A stretch of DNA of 64,000 nt from contig CM074195.1 of the NCBI GenBank assembly GCA_037179385.1, forward strand, positions 12,995,887 through 13,059,886. Direction: 5' to 3'. Under the pieces are notes generated by a model. The model was not told where the DNA came from and did not search any database. It saw only the letters and a program-made list of their open reading frames with translations. The position numbers and the translations under genes are program-made. Below are positions 35,289-48,661 of this stretch, one piece after another (position 1 is the first letter of the stretch; the number at the start of each line of letters is the position of its first letter). Origin of the DNA: Holothuria scabra (lineage: Eukaryota > Echinodermata > Holothuroidea > Aspidochirotida > Holothuriidae).

Positions 35289-37300
35289 CTTGATGGGGTG
35301 TCTGCAAAGACCACACTTAAAAATGAGTTGTCCCAAAAGTCTACATGGTCAATTCAATCGCTCAAATGAGCTAAACTGTATGCTTACAGGTAGCACCGAC
35401 TGCATTCACCATGTTCAGAAAGTCACAAATAAAATGGAACACTAAAAAGCCGGGAGTACACTGTAACACATAACACAAGAAAATCAGAACATCCGAGTAA
35501 AATCTGGGTCTCCTCATAAAACTGGGAGATAAAACAGGTCTGGTTTTTGTTTGTTTTTACACTTTTGTTGTTGTTGTTGTTTATCAGCTTCATGTTACAA
35601 GCATCACACAAAGTGGAGATCTACAGTACGATCACTTCAGTCAAATTTTTAGGATGTTGCAAGTGTCCCCTCAACTGTTCATCAAAAAGGTCCTTGTTGT
35701 GGTATTGGGTTTTCTGGTGGAAACCATTGTCATATTTTCCGTTTTCGGTTTGTGCTACAGTATACCCTAGACACACATCAAAGTTGGGGTATGATTACCT
35801 GAAGGATGATGTTCTATTGTACCCCAGGAGGTTAATTTAAGTGGAGTCTCTGTGAATGCTGCATCCCCTCTCGCCCTCTGCAAACCTGGAAAAAAATTAA
35901 GAAGAGTGTGCATGTGAAGTGCATTCAAGGTTTCATGGTTCTTCAGAAAATATGGAAGAAACTGTAATAAACCAGACCAAACTACAGTAAAACTTGTTGT
36001 GGAATGACTGTAAAGGATTGAGGGATATACACTGAGATGGTGGTCCATAACTACTGTACCCTGTAGAGTACAGACTACAGTTTTATCAACATACTGTACT
36101 GTGTAGGTCCTTTCAATGTGAACTGCTATCATTTTAGTACAGTTCAAGAAAGTGATCAGTAAAACAAGGGAGCTTTATGGAGCTTGTGCACCTGGCAGAT
36201 GGTGAATGGTCTTTCTCAGCATGTACAGTATATGCAGTAGTGTGCCCGTTGGCTATGTCCCCCCCCAACCACTACCCGGCCCCTCTTTTCATTAAAGCAA
36301 GGGGTCTGTAGTGACTCTGTAGTCCTTACATTAGCAGTACATGTTGCATTTCTTTACGATACAATTTACAAGTGTTAGCAACCTGTGTGCAGTACTACAA
36401 TTTACAGACGTACTGTACATGTGCAGAAAACCTGTATCTTCCACTATTTACAACCCTGCAGTGTATCTACGAACTGTGTGCCCACAGTATTAATTTGACA
36501 TATGTGTACACTAACTAGTTTGGAAGAAACCTGTGTGCATGAGTTGTAGAGTATTTATAGGTTTTCAGTCTACTGCAGAACAATGCGGTGGAATCCTGTG
36601 ATGGCAAAATTTAACGAGCAAACAAGCAATGTGAGCGGTGATGGTAAATTCCATGGATGCATCACAGCTGTGAAGCCATAATGGGTATTAAAATCTCCTG
36701 CAATGTGTTTTATTGAGAGAAGTTGGCCTGGGAGATCAGGGATCTAAGGGAGGGGTAATCCCCCACAGGCCTTTGTAAATTTTAAAATTGGGTTGGCCTA
36801 ACAGAAAATGCAATCTGGTGCTATTATGCTACCTTTTAAAGTAAATTTTGGAGTGTTACAAAATTTCTCTACTTTTTGGACCTAAAAAATTTGGCATCAG
36901 TAGGAGACAATGTTTTCTCTTTGAATTTTTTTCAGAAATTAGGTTTTCTAACATCTGGTGTCACAGATAAATGCTACGCTTTGAGGCAAAATTTGTGTTA
37001 CTACAGTAAGTTACAAACTGTATTTAAGGATCTGAAAAAATACAGTAGCATCCGTGGGGGGGTGTGCATGTTTAGCAGAGGCAAAGGCCATGCTGCTAGA
37101 ATTGAATGGGACTTTAAATATAGCCAACTTTACCCAAGAAAATGGCGAAAAAGTTCAAAAAGTCCATGTGTACACTGTAACCCATATTTTCAAGGTATGG
37201 CCAATTTCACCCTCTACGACCATCTCTTTGGTCATTAACATTTAGATCAGCAATGCATACTCGTTTATATCCATTTAATTTGGTGAATCATAACTATCAA
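35289..37300. other. Non-coding; rich in CTACAGTA/TACTGTA
   Basis: No gene is supported. A (GTT)n stretch lies at about 35564-35582. The palindrome-like 7-8-mers CTACAGTA and TACTGTAC recur many times. The open frame at 36876-37238 shows no domain. Confidence 0.45.
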
Positions 37301-39118
37301 GAGCCAAAGCCAAAAATGGTCATCACCAAACCTAAAATTTGAGCAATTTCGATTTGGTTCAATTCACCCATGGTAATTTAGACTACAGTCCAAAGTTATA
37401 AAATCTGAAGAATAAGTTGCGATTAATTGCATTATCAGTGAGATGCAGTCATTCAAAGATGCAAATTGCAGCAAATTGATCATTCAAAATGTGGTGGGAC
37501 AGAATTAGGAAAAAAGGACATAACAACATACACATTTTGAATTCCCTTCTTTTTCTGTGTCAAAGTGCTTTAGTAAACACAATTTATGCACTGAGAAAAT
37601 ACTAAAGATACTTTTAATATCTATAGTAAAAATTAAAATGAAAATGTCCAATTCCGTCCCACCACAATTTTTACATTCTTTTTTTATTTTCAATGGTACA
37701 AAAGTTGAAAAAATTATTGAAACTTTCCAAACTATCAACTGTGAATGCAAGTGACACTTCTGAGTGCAAAAAAAGTCAATATGGTATTTTGGGTAGTCAT
37801 GGTGATTACTCAACATTTTTGTGGTGGGACGGAAACAAGCGTGGTGGGACGGAATTTTAGTTTAAAGGTAATTTTAAGTAGTATGCCCTGATAGATTTAC
37901 TCATAACTTGACTTTTGTGGTCAGAGTCATGTTTTTGACAGCTTTTGTAAAAACTATTGCATACTTCTCCACCTTGTATTTAGTTTTGAAGATATGACAT
38001 ACATAGTTCCAAAATTTGTGGGTCCCCAAATATGGTCCCTGATGGTTTTTGTCAAATTTCTTTCTGACTTGTATGTGTATTATGCACCTTCTTTCTCTCA
38101 CCTAACCATGAAGGAGATCTAAAACCTACATTAATTTTTGAAATTATTAAGAACAAATGTATATCTTTCCCAACTAAAAAATTAAAACCTGTTGGTCATT
38201 GCCCATTTTTGGGTAATGTTTGCCCCCTGCTTATTGCCATGTAACCAAATAATGCTGAGCAAAATTATGAGGGCCTCGGGCCACTTGGTCTAGGGCCCAC
38301 ATGGGCCCAAAGTTTGAAAAAATCACTTTCGGAAAGGAAAAACCGCTTTTTTGAAGACCTGTATTTTCAGAAATATGGTCGGCACTTCAGTTTTTACATC
38401 AGATTCTGTTTATATGTCTATAACTCACTAGGCAAATAAATTTTCAGCTTTTTTTCTTATTCCTGTGAACTGTAATGGGCCTGCAAAATCATGCAAAATG
38501 GCAATGGCAGCTCTCACCTGAAAAAGCACCACATTGCGCAATACTTTCTGAAAGGGCGGTAACTATTAAACAGGTTAAGCTGTGGCACTGAAAGTTTCCA
38601 TGAGTTGGTTTTGTCTGTGATGTAAAGTTCTGAGGAAGTTTCATGAAAATCTAAGCAGGTTTCCATGGAACCCATACATAATGAACAGGCTTCACTTAGT
38701 TCCGTCCCACCACATTCCGTCCCACCACACTGACACACTTTTGAAATATTTGCATAGCTCTCTCAAATGAAATGCGATTTATGCGATTGTTTTCATAGTG
38801 AAAGAAGAACAATCAGACTTCATTTCAATCTTGAAATTTTAACTTATATCTTTCTACTTTTGATAATAATTAAATATTAGTCACATGTTTCTGATTGTGT
38901 GAAAGGTATCATTCCGTCCCACCACATCCATAAAGTTGTGTTACTATGGTAACAGCTTGACATTTATGTTACTTTCTATTGTGCCTTGTATACTCTGTAA
39001 CTGACCACTTTTTATGGAACCAATGAATTAATCACAGAAGCTACATGTAAACAGGCACTAATAAAAAAGGCTATCAAATTCTGTCCCACCACAATATGGT
39101 AATTTTGGCTCTGGCCCT
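37301..39118. repeat. Region with eight dispersed copies of TTCCGTCCCACCACA
   Basis: The motif (or TGTGGTGGGACGGAA) lies near-exactly at 37491 (+), 37651 (-), 37821 (+), 37841 (+), 38700 (-), 38715 (-), 38912 (-) and 39079 (-). Two copies are in direct tandem at 38700-38729. The region edges carry loosely inverted GCCAAAGCCAAAA / TTTTGGCTCTGGCC, so it may be one non-autonomous transposon of ~1.8 kb. No coding capacity was recognised. Confidence 0.6.
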
Positions 39119-40079
39119 CAACCAATCCAGGGGTTGCAATTAGTACTAGGATTTTCACACAACCCATGTGGCTTGGAAGTTTGAGACAAGCTCTCAGCCT
39201 GCAAGCTGGTCACTCGTGCAACAGACCTCAAGCAGAAGCATGTTAGTCATTATTCAGTCATCTTTGTGTACAAACATAATTAGTATATCTCTTTTTCACC
39301 AGCTCATTGATCATTTTTTTGGGAACTCAATCAACGAATGAATCATTTTAAATCAACTGGAACTCTCTAAATCATTTTTTTCTGAAGCTACACTGAAAGA
39401 TCCCCTACTAAGCCTTTGTTCCTACAATTGGCCCTACTATCTAACACTTGTTTAAACCAACCTTGTGGCTCTTTCGAGCAAATAGTCTTTGGAGGGGACA
39501 AATGCCTTTAACTAATATTGACCTCAAGATACCTGAACAAAAGGTTCTCTGAAAAATTCTGGATTATTGGTTGCAGGCTTGAGATGGCTAAAATTGCTTT
39601 TCCCTTCGAACTCGTGTCGAGCACGTGGGTGGTTTGGGAGGTTGAACCCACCATGACTCAATATTGAAATGCAAAAAAAAACACCTAAAATGGAAGTTTT
39701 TCTCCCTCCCCTTGGGCTTCCCCTTATGCTGTGCTCCACAGCCCCCCCCCCTCCATGACACAATCTTGGCTATGCTACGTAGTACGTACTACGTAGTGAT
39801 GCATAGCGTAAAGCCTCCAAATTGCTGTGTGCTCAGCTGGCCACTGATCTTCAGCCGGTACAGTACTGTACACATGCCATTGCAAACACAGTTTTGTCCA
39901 ATTATTACATTCACAGCAAATATTTGCTATGAAATACTCAAAATCAGTGTGCCACTCCACCTTCGCTGGCCATCTCAAATTCTCAATGTACAGCAGCTAG
40001 CCTACTACTTATGGCATTTCACATGGGTTCAGACTGAAATGCTGCTGGGAAGCTTGACCCACCCACGACAGGTCTGTCA
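39119..40079. other. Non-coding, intergenic
   Basis: No gene is supported. A C11 run lies near 39741 and a perfect 22-bp palindrome at 39775-39796. Confidence 0.5.
39775..39796. repeat. Perfect 22-bp palindrome
   Basis: CTACGTAGTAC is followed immediately by its reverse complement. It lies just after a C-run that may mark a transposon end. Confidence 0.8.
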
Positions 40080-40084
40080 ATTTC

Positions 40085-40215
40085 GGCCCTAGGTAGTTTC
40101 CGCCTGTTATTTTCCGCCCATAAAAATCTTGGGGCCGGAAGTAATGTTTGAACTTACATGTGTTAAAAATAACTTTTAACATCAAATTTCAAATCCAAGT
40201 ACAGGACAAACCTTT
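40085..40215 (+). mobile_element. Terminal fragment of the TTAGTTTCCGCCC element family
   Basis: It reads TAGTTTCCGCCTGTTATTTT, then CCGCCCATAAAAATCTTGGG, then a stretch matching 53860-53940 (GTAATGTTTGAACTTACATG and ATTTCAAATCCAAGTAC). It is one arm of the elements at 51.66-54.80 kb. Confidence 0.6.
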
Positions 40216-40800
40216 GCCGCACCCCTGGATTTTGCAACGCTGGTGGTATGCACCCATAGGCTACAATCAATGTATTTGTACAGTACGTCCCACCTGTTTG
40301 GATGCAGAAAAAATTCATAAATCTCTGCTGGAGATACCATTCTCCAGGTTTCTTTATGTAAATCTAAATCTCAGAGTTTGGTGATTTGGAGTTTGGCAGC
40401 CTGGCAGGGTGGACCTATGGGCCTGAGCTACTGGATAACAGAATTTATTTAGTACATTACTACTTGTAGGCATTTGGCTACAAACGTACCTGAAGGCAGA
40501 CAAAAAATTAGTCATTTTTTGTGATTTTGTGCGCCCTGTATTGGCCTACTAGGCTGTAAGCAACAAAAGTAAGTAGAGGTACTCTGTCTAGCTTAGGCTG
40601 AGCTTTATATGACCAAAGTGCTAACTAGGCCTACTAACGTTAGGCTACTGCGTAAGTTAATAGGCTAATTTAGTACTGTTGGCCTAGCCTAGGCCGACGA
40701 TATTTTTGTATGTATAACAATTGAACTCTGACCTAGGCTTATGTTCATATTGTTCTTCGATGGAACCCCCTGAAATATGAAAAGTTTCGACTATTAGCCT
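40216..40800. other. Non-coding
   Basis: No gene is supported. AGGCCTA/CTAACGTTAGGCC motifs lie around 40560-40700. Confidence 0.5.
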
Positions 40801-40816
40801 GTAATAAAGGACTTAC

Positions 40817-41067
40817 TCACCCTTTGCTGTCAGGTTCTGTCGCCAAGTTACTTCGATAACATTCAATACTGTGGTGTAGATGGGCAGCAAATTGAAGGAA
40901 TGCTCGGCTAGCGCTGTCTTCCTTCCACGGACGCTACGAACGATTCGGAGAACGCAACTTGGTCAACCTGCACTTCTTATCGGTTGTCTTTCTATGCCTT
41001 TTCCGAGCAGATAGTGTCACTATCAATTTCACAGCACATGAAAGTTTCTGTCTTGCGATAGCCATGT
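40817..41067 (-). other. Possible minus-strand first exon (copy in unit 1)
   Basis: On the minus strand, an ATG at 41065-41067 (ATGGCTATCGCAAGAC) opens a 43-codon frame rich in Lys/Arg. The segment ends at a strong donor, AAAGG|GTGAGTAAG (GT at 40816-40815). Upstream (41280-41360) there are two CCAAT boxes and a TGACGTCA site. Together they could be a promoter plus first exon, duplicated at 44747-44997. No downstream exon was identified. Confidence 0.25.
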
Positions 41068-43089
41068 TATTTTACGTTCTGTTTGTATGGTAACTTGCTT
41101 GCCTTCCCCGAATGAATGCGTTCAATGAATGCAATGTAAACTGTACTGACTGCTGTACTGCCGTGTGCACAGTGTACTGTATGTAATATAACGACGTACC
41201 GTTGAGATTGTGTATGAGTATATGTGTGTGTACAGTACATACCACCGTGCGTTTGAACATTTGTAAACAATATCATGTGACCAATATCCACCAATCAGTA
41301 TAGCGTTCGTTTTGAATTGAGACGGAGACTAACTGTCAATCATGAATGACGTCAAAGAAGTGTTCAGTCAATGGAAAACTCGTATGATCCATTATCGAGC
41401 TTCCTTTTGGGGGGAATACTGCTGCCCTTTAAAGGGACAATCCTCTCACCCCAAACTACACTTCTAGTATAGGGTAACAGAAACTCTCAATTGGCTCAGC
41501 TTTTTGGTTGACTGCTAATTCAAACAACGCAGAGTGCCAAAGCTTATATATCACAGCATGAACTGTTCTGAGAGTGTTTTGATGATACACCTCGAGCTTT
41601 CTATACTCACCCTGAAGCAATAAAATGAGACTGTGTCTGAATGAGGGTGAATTTCAGACAATTGTGAGAGGGGCTTAATTAAGAAGGTTGGGAGAATTGG
41701 TACTATTTGGGATGAGAAAATTGGGCCTTTAAGCAAAAATTCAATTTTCATATGTGAAAGAGGAAGCAAATCCACACACTGTGGTGAAATATCGATTCAA
41801 ATTGGACATACATTTCTTGAGATGTTACTAAATGACGGTTACCAGATTTGTCTTCCAAAGTGAACTTGAGGGCAGCAGAGGTTATATCACTTCCTCCCAT
41901 TGACAAGGAATGCTTTGTTTCCCTTTGTTTTTCAGACTGTTGTGTTGACTTTGGAATTAATAGGAATAGGACCTCCCTGTGGGAAATGCAAAGTTTGTGA
42001 AGTTCTCAGGCCACTTATGCAATCACATTTTGAAAATATTGGATTGTTGAGGAGAAAATGGGCTGCAAATTTTAAAGAAAAACAAAAGGCTGTACATTAA
42101 TGTGGGGATATGATGTCATATATGCTTGCTTCAAGTTCACTTTTTGTTTAAAATGTGACAAGTTTACTTGCTCATATCTTGAGAACAAGACATCAGATTT
42201 CAATGCAAATTTCACCAAAATGCTTAGAATAAGTACCTCTCCAACATATCAAAATCTTCTTTTAACATGTAGGCATATGATTTCATGTTCTTGGTTGAAA
42301 ATAAGATTTTTCATTTGTAGGAAAATCCCTATTACTGAATAACTCAGAGCAATCAAGGGCGCGAACGGGAGTTTTGAAATAAAATCCCCTACTCTAACAG
42401 TCGAACACTTCTTTTTCCGAATTTTCTAACTATAATGCTGTACCGATTTTCATTTTTCCCTCGGAAGGTGTTTTTCTCTGAGGAAGGGTGAATTGGGCTT
42501 TCAACCAAGAATCAGTTTTGCCGGGTAACGTTCCCTCAAAAATGGTAATAACTGATAACTTCAGTCACCCGGACGATCTTCTTGATTTTGCTTACTAGAA
42601 GACCATTTTTTCAAGAAAACTCACAATTCCGAATTTTCCTTACAAACTAAATGGACAAGTGGTTGTAAGGTTGTTCATGTGCATGCAGTGCCCAATGGTC
42701 TGCCTAATCTGGCCCGCCTGACAGCGGAATTCTATAGCAGCGATAATGAAAATCGATCAGGACGTTTCGATAATGGTAAACAGGAGCATGAAAATGTATC
42801 TCCATAAGTCTGACTGAAAATTCATTAAAAGCCACCTCATGTAACGTGACATATTTTCAAATACGTTGAAAGAAAATCATTTATAGTCTGGAGTTCGGTC
42901 AGTCACGTAGAAAATTTCATCTTTTTAGTGGATATTGCAATTGAATACAACGAAGATTCCTAGTAGAGTAAAAAACAGTATGTTTTAAATACCGTTGCAA
43001 ACCCCCGAAAAGAGACAAGACCATTACATCTAATTGTAGCAGTACCTTTTATCTGGTAATTTTCTGATCACTTAGCAGGTAATTGGTTT

Positions 43090-43600
43090 TTTCTATTGAA
43101 GTGAAACTTTCATTTCAAAAGAAAGCTCAAAATAGCGACTGCTCCATTTCTAGTTACAAGTCTGGGAAATGCCATTTCCGGCTGTTTGAGGGGTTAGATT
43201 TTAACAATTTTCTGTACGTTCCGGGCAAACAGACGGTGGCGCTCCGCTTAGATAGAATCTTGGTCGAACAAATTACTTAATTAACAAATTACTTAATAAT
43301 TAACAGAAAAGTGCATGATTGTACATTATTCTTCGTTTTGGGGCAGTATTGTAAAGTGAAAACTTTATTGCGAAAGGAAGCTCAAAATAATGACTACTTT
43401 GTTTGTAGTTACCAGCTCGGAAAATGCCTTTTCTTGCTGGCTGGGGCTCTCAATTTTTCAAAAGTCTGTACGACTATCTAAGCGGAGCGCCACCATCTGT
43501 TGGCGCGGAGCGAGGAAGAAAATTTTGGTCTTTACAAATCCTCCAGATGGCCGGAAACGGCACTTCCCAAGTGTTTTAAGCTGCATGTACCCAGCCTCGA
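43090..43600. repeat. Complex local repeat in unit 1
   Basis: Two diverged direct copies of ~125 bp (about 43098-43225 and 43355-43470, sharing AGTGAAA and AAGCTCAAAATA blocks and ending TCTGTACG) are each followed by an inverted pair: GGTGGCGCTCCGCTTAGATAG (left, shown within 20-21 bp at 43235) and CTATCTAAGCGGAGCGCCAC (about 43472). The block after the right one, to AGCTGCATGTACCCAGCC, recurs at 49887-50010. Confidence 0.6.
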
Positions 43601-44514
43601 AATACGAATCTCATGTCTGCCTCTTTCCAAATAATGAGAATAAAAAATCAATCTTTGAAAAATGGTAATACACTTTTTTAAGGTCCCAAAAACTGGGCAT
43701 TTCTGATCTGTGTCCTGGGGGATGAAACTAAAGGGAACCGTCATCTCCCTTTCCCTTGAGAAAATTGTAAACTTCAGGAGAACATAGATCGCAAATGCGG
43801 GAATATTTGAATGGATTTCAGCTTTAATAGGAAAATCAAAAGTAGTTGTGTCCCCCTCTGGAAAACTTTCTTTGCATTAGATTTCCTAGATGCAAAACGG
43901 TACTGTGTTTGGCAAAACTTTGAACTTATTATAGGCTTACATTTTAGGATTTTCCCTTGTGGGGAACAAGAAAAATTTCAAAATACTCAATTTTAGTATT
44001 TTTTGAACTTTTACAAGTGACATACATACTACCAAAGAAACAATTTTTCGGTTTTCAGAGGTGTCTAGATGCAAAATGGTGCAGTATTTGTTCAGTTAAC
44101 GGTATATTACGTAGTCAAAATTAAAATACTACGAGTATATCTCTCAACATGTTTAAACCGCAAAGCAGAAGTAGGGATCATGTGGGAAACACATGAAATC
44201 TGGACCTGGTGGACATTTTACAAATCTGCCTGGACGCCAGTGCCAACTAGTAAAAAGAAGACTTGTCGAAAAAAGCGTTCTACAGTAGCACTTGTCATGG
44301 GCAGGAGTGAGCGGCACGACATAGCCTAGGGCCTCCTTGTTAAGGATGGAAGGGAAGAATTATTCGAAGGCAGTTAAGTTACCCTTACGGCATATTTTGT
44401 GTGTGATAAAGTGTAGGAATGGTCGAGTAAGAATGGTCTCCAGTGTATGATTGCCTTGTTTTCAGTATAGATCAACCAGGCTGAACCAGCCATCCGAAAG
44501 GCAGAGAGGGTCTT

Positions 44515-44730
44515 AAAGTGTACCTCAAGTCAAAAAATTCAAAAATATATATTAATTAGCATGATAAATTTATTCTAACAGTCCAACTCCCTGATCTTCA
44601 TAGGACATTCCTGAGCTGACGTATATAATGTTGAAATTTATTCACTCAATTTAAAATAGTACATTGTTCAATAATTTGTGATGTCATTGTTGTACCACTA
44701 AAATTACAATCTTTGTATTTCTTTGTTTCT
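44515..44730. mobile_element. Left part of a MITE truncated at the duplication junction
   Basis: It has the same left TIR (TAAAGTGTACCTCAAGTC) as the complete copy at 48445-49006, but the sequence stops at 44730 where unit 2 begins. This shows that the duplication breakpoint fell inside the MITE. Confidence 0.8.
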
Positions 44731-47700
44731 GTAATAAAGGACTTACTCACCCTTTGCTGTCAGGTTCTGTCGCCAAGTTACTTCGATAACATTCAATACT
44801 GTGGTGTAGATGGGCAGCAAATTGAAGGAATGCTCGGCTAGCGCTGTCTTCCTTCCACGGACGCTACGAACGATTCGGAGAACGCAACTTGGTCAACCTG
44901 CACTTCTTATCGGTTGTCTTTCTATGCCTTTTCCGAGCAGATAGTGTCACTATCAATTTCACAGCACATGAAAGTTTCTGTCTTGCGATAGCCATGTTAT
45001 TTTACGTTCTGTTTGTGTGGTAACTTGCTTGCCTTCCCCGAATGAATGCGTTCAATGAATGCAATGTAAACTGTACTGACTGCTGTACTGCCGTGTGCAC
45101 AGTGTACTGTATGTAATATAACGACGTACCGTTGAGATTGTGTATGAGTATATGTGTGTGTACAGTACATACCACCGTGCGTTTGAACATTTGTAAACAA
45201 TATCATGTGACCAATATCCACCAATCAGTATAGCGTTCGTTTTGAATTGAGACGGAGACTAACTGTCAATCATGAATGACGTCAAAGAAGTGTTCAGTCA
45301 ATGGAAAACTCGTATGATCCATTATCGAGCTTCCTTTTGGGGGGAATACTGCTGCCCTTTAAAGGGACAATCCTCTCACCCCAAACTACACTTCTAGTAC
45401 AGGGTAACAGAAACTCTCAATTGGCTCAGCTTTTTGGTTGACTGCTAATTCAAACAACGCAGAGTGCCAAAGCTTATATATCACAGCATGAACTGTTCTG
45501 AGAGTGTTTTGATGATACACCTCGAGCTTTCTATACTCACCCTGAAGCAATAAAATGAGACTGTGTCTGAATGAGGGTGAATTTCAGACAATTGTGAGAG
45601 GGGCTTAATTAAGAAGGTTGGGAGAATTGGTACTATTTGGGATGAGAAAATTGGGCCTTTAAGCAAAAATTCAATTTTCATATGTGAAAGAGGAAGCAAA
45701 TCCACACACTGTGGTGAAATATCGATTCAAATTGGACATACATTTCTTGAGATGTTACTAAATGACGGTTACCAGATTTGTCTTCCAAAGTGAACTTGAG
45801 GGCAGCAGAGGTTATATCACTTCCTCCCATTGACAAGGAATGCTTTGTTTCCCTTTGTTTTTCAGACTGTTGTGTTGACTTTGGAATTAATAGGAATAGG
45901 ACCTCCCTGTGGGAAATGCAAAGTTTGTGAAGTTCTCAGGCCACTTATGCAATCACATTTTGAAAATATTGGATTGTTGAGGAGAAAATGGGCTGCAAAT
46001 TTTAAAGAAAAACAAAAGGCTGTACATTAATGTGGGGATATGATGTCATATATGCTTGCTTCAAGTTCACTTTTTGTTTAAAATGTGACAAGTTTACTTG
46101 CTCATATCTTGAGAACAAGACATCAGATTTCAATGCAAATTTCACCAAAATGCTTAGAATAAGTACCTCTCCAACATATCAAAATCTTCTTTTAACATGT
46201 AGGCATATGATTTCATGTTCTTGGTTGAAAATAAGATTTTTCATTTGTAGGAAAATCCCTATTACTGAATAACTCAGAGCAATCAAGGGCGCGAACGGGA
46301 GTTTTGAAATAAAATCCCCTACTCTAACAGTCGAACACTTCTTTTTCCGAATTTTCTAACTATAATGCTGTACCGATTTTCATTTTTCCCTCGGAAGGTG
46401 TTTTTCTCTGAGGAAGGGTGAATTGGGCTTTCAACCAAGAATCAGTTTTGCCGGGTAACGTTCCCTCAAAAATGGTAATAACTGATAACTTCAGTCACCC
46501 GGACGATCTTCTTGATTTTGCTTACTAGAAGACCATTTTTTCAAGAAAACTCACAATTCCGAATTTTCCTTACAAACTAAATGGACAAGTGGTTGTAAGG
46601 TTGTTCATGTGCATGCAGTGCCCAATGGTCTGCCTAATCTGGCCCGCCTGACAGCGGAATTCTATAGCAGCGATAATGAAAATCGATCAGGACGTTTCGA
46701 TAATGGTAAACAGGAGCATGAAAATGTATCTCCATAAGTCTGACTGAAAATTCATTAAAAGCCACCTCATGTAACGTGACATATTTTCAAATACGTTGAA
46801 AGAAAATCATTTATAGTCTGGAGTTCGGTCAGTCACGTAGAAAATTTCATCTTTTTAGTGGATATTGCAATTGAATACAACGAAGATTCCTAGTAGAGTA
46901 AAAAACAGTATGTTTTAAATACCGTTGCAAACCCCCGAAAAGAGACAAGACCATTACATCTAATTGTAGCAGTACCTTTTATCTGGTAATTTTCTGATCA
47001 CTTAGCAGGTAATTGGTTTTTTTCTATTGAAGTGAAACTTTCATTTCAAAAGAAAGCTCAAAATAGCGACTGCTCCATTTCTAGTTACAAGTCTGGGAAA
47101 TGCCATTTCCGGCTGTTTGAGGGGTTAGATTTTAACAATTTTCTGTACGTTCCGGGCAAACAGACGGTGGCGCTCCGCTTAGATAGAATCTTGGTCGAAC
47201 AAATTACTTAATTAACAAATTACTTAATAATTAACAGAAAAGTGCATGATTGTACATTATTCTTCGTTTTGGGGCAGTATTGTAAAGTGAAAACTTTATT
47301 GCGAAAGGAAGCTCAAAATAATGACTACTTTGTTTGTAGTTACCAGCTCGGAAAATGCCTTTTCTTGCTGGCTGGGGCTCTCAATTTTTCAAAAGTCTGT
47401 ACGACTATCTAAGCGGAGCGCCACCATCTGTTGGCGCGGAGCGAGGAAGAAAATTTTGGTCTTTACAAATCCTCCAGATGGCCGGAAACGGCACTTCCCA
47501 AGTGTTTTAAGCTGCATGTACCCAGCCTCGAAATACGAATCTCATGTCTGCCTCTTTCCAAATAATGAGAATAAAAAATCAATCTTTGAAAAATGGTAAT
47601 ACACTTTTTTAAGGTCCCAAAAACTGGGCATTTCTGATCTGTGTCCTGGGGGATGAAACTAAAGGGAACCGTCATCTCCCTTTCCCTTGAGAAAATTGTA

Positions 47701-48661
47701 AACTTCAGGAGAACATAGATCGCAAATGCGGGAATATTTGAATGGATTTCAGCTTTAATAGGAAAATCAAAAGTAGTTGTGTCCCCCTCTGGAAAACTTT
47801 CTTTGCATTAGATTTCCTAGATGCAAAACGGTACTGTGTTTGGCAAAACTTTGAACTTATTATAGGCTTACATTTTAGGATTTTCCCTTGTGGGGAACAA
47901 GAAAAATTTCAAAATACTCAATTTTAGTATTTTTTGAACTTTTACAAGTGACATACATACTACCAAAGAAACAATTTTTCGGTTTTCAGAGGTGTCTAGA
48001 TGCAAAATGGTGCAGTATTTGTTCAGTTAACGGTATATTACGTAGTCAAAATTAAAATACTACGAGTATATCTCTCAACATGTTTAAACCGCAAAGCAGA
48101 AGTAGGGATCATGTGGGAAACACATGAAATCTGGACCTGGTGGACATTTTACAAATCTGCCTGGACGCCAGTGCCAACTAGTAAAAAGAAGACTTGTCGA
48201 AAAAAGCGTTCTACAGTAGCACTTGTCATGGGCAGGAGTGAGCGGCACGACATAGCCTAGGGCCTCCTTGTTAAGGATGGAAGGGAAGAATTATTCGAAG
48301 GCAGTTAAGTTACCCTTACGGCATATTTTGTGTGTGATAAAGTGTAGGAATGGTCGAGTAAGAATGGTCTCCAGTGTATGATTGCCTTGTTTTCAGTATA
48401 GATCAACCAGGCTGAACCAGCCATCCGAAAGGCAGAGAGGGTCTTAAAGTGTACCTCAAGTCAAAAAATTCAAAAATATATATTAATTAGCATGATAAAT
48501 TTATTCTAACAGTCCAACTCCCTGATCTTCATAGGACATTCCTGAGCTGACGTATATAATGTTGAAATTTATTCACTCAATTTAAAATAGTACATTGTTC
48601 AATAATTTGTGATGTCATTGTTGTACCACTAAAATTACAATCTTTGTATTTCTTTGTTTCT
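44731..48661. repeat. Tandem segmental duplication, unit 2 (3931 bp)
   Basis: This is the near-identical second copy of 40801-44730, in direct orientation and with no spacer. Its right end coincides with the interior of the MITE at 48445-49006; past 48661 the sequence is single-copy. Confidence 0.95.

Larger units (their letters stand above)
40801..44730. repeat. Tandem segmental duplication, unit 1 (3930 bp)
   Basis: This unit is repeated at 44731-48661. By eye only three differences were found: a substitution at 41088 versus 45018 (A/G), one at 41470 versus 45400 (T/C), and one extra T near 47020. All short open frames inside are therefore present twice. The copies share only 2 bp (CT) at the breakpoints. 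No transposon gene spans the unit. An open frame at about 41935-42100 with CGKCKVC follows a TTTTTCAG, but no domain was recognised. Confidence 0.95.

Noticed and set aside
41900..42342. Frames with CGKCKVC and Cys-rich sequence in the duplicated unit
   Set aside because: Short, no recognised domain, no consistent exon partners; duplication of the unit explains their presence twice.
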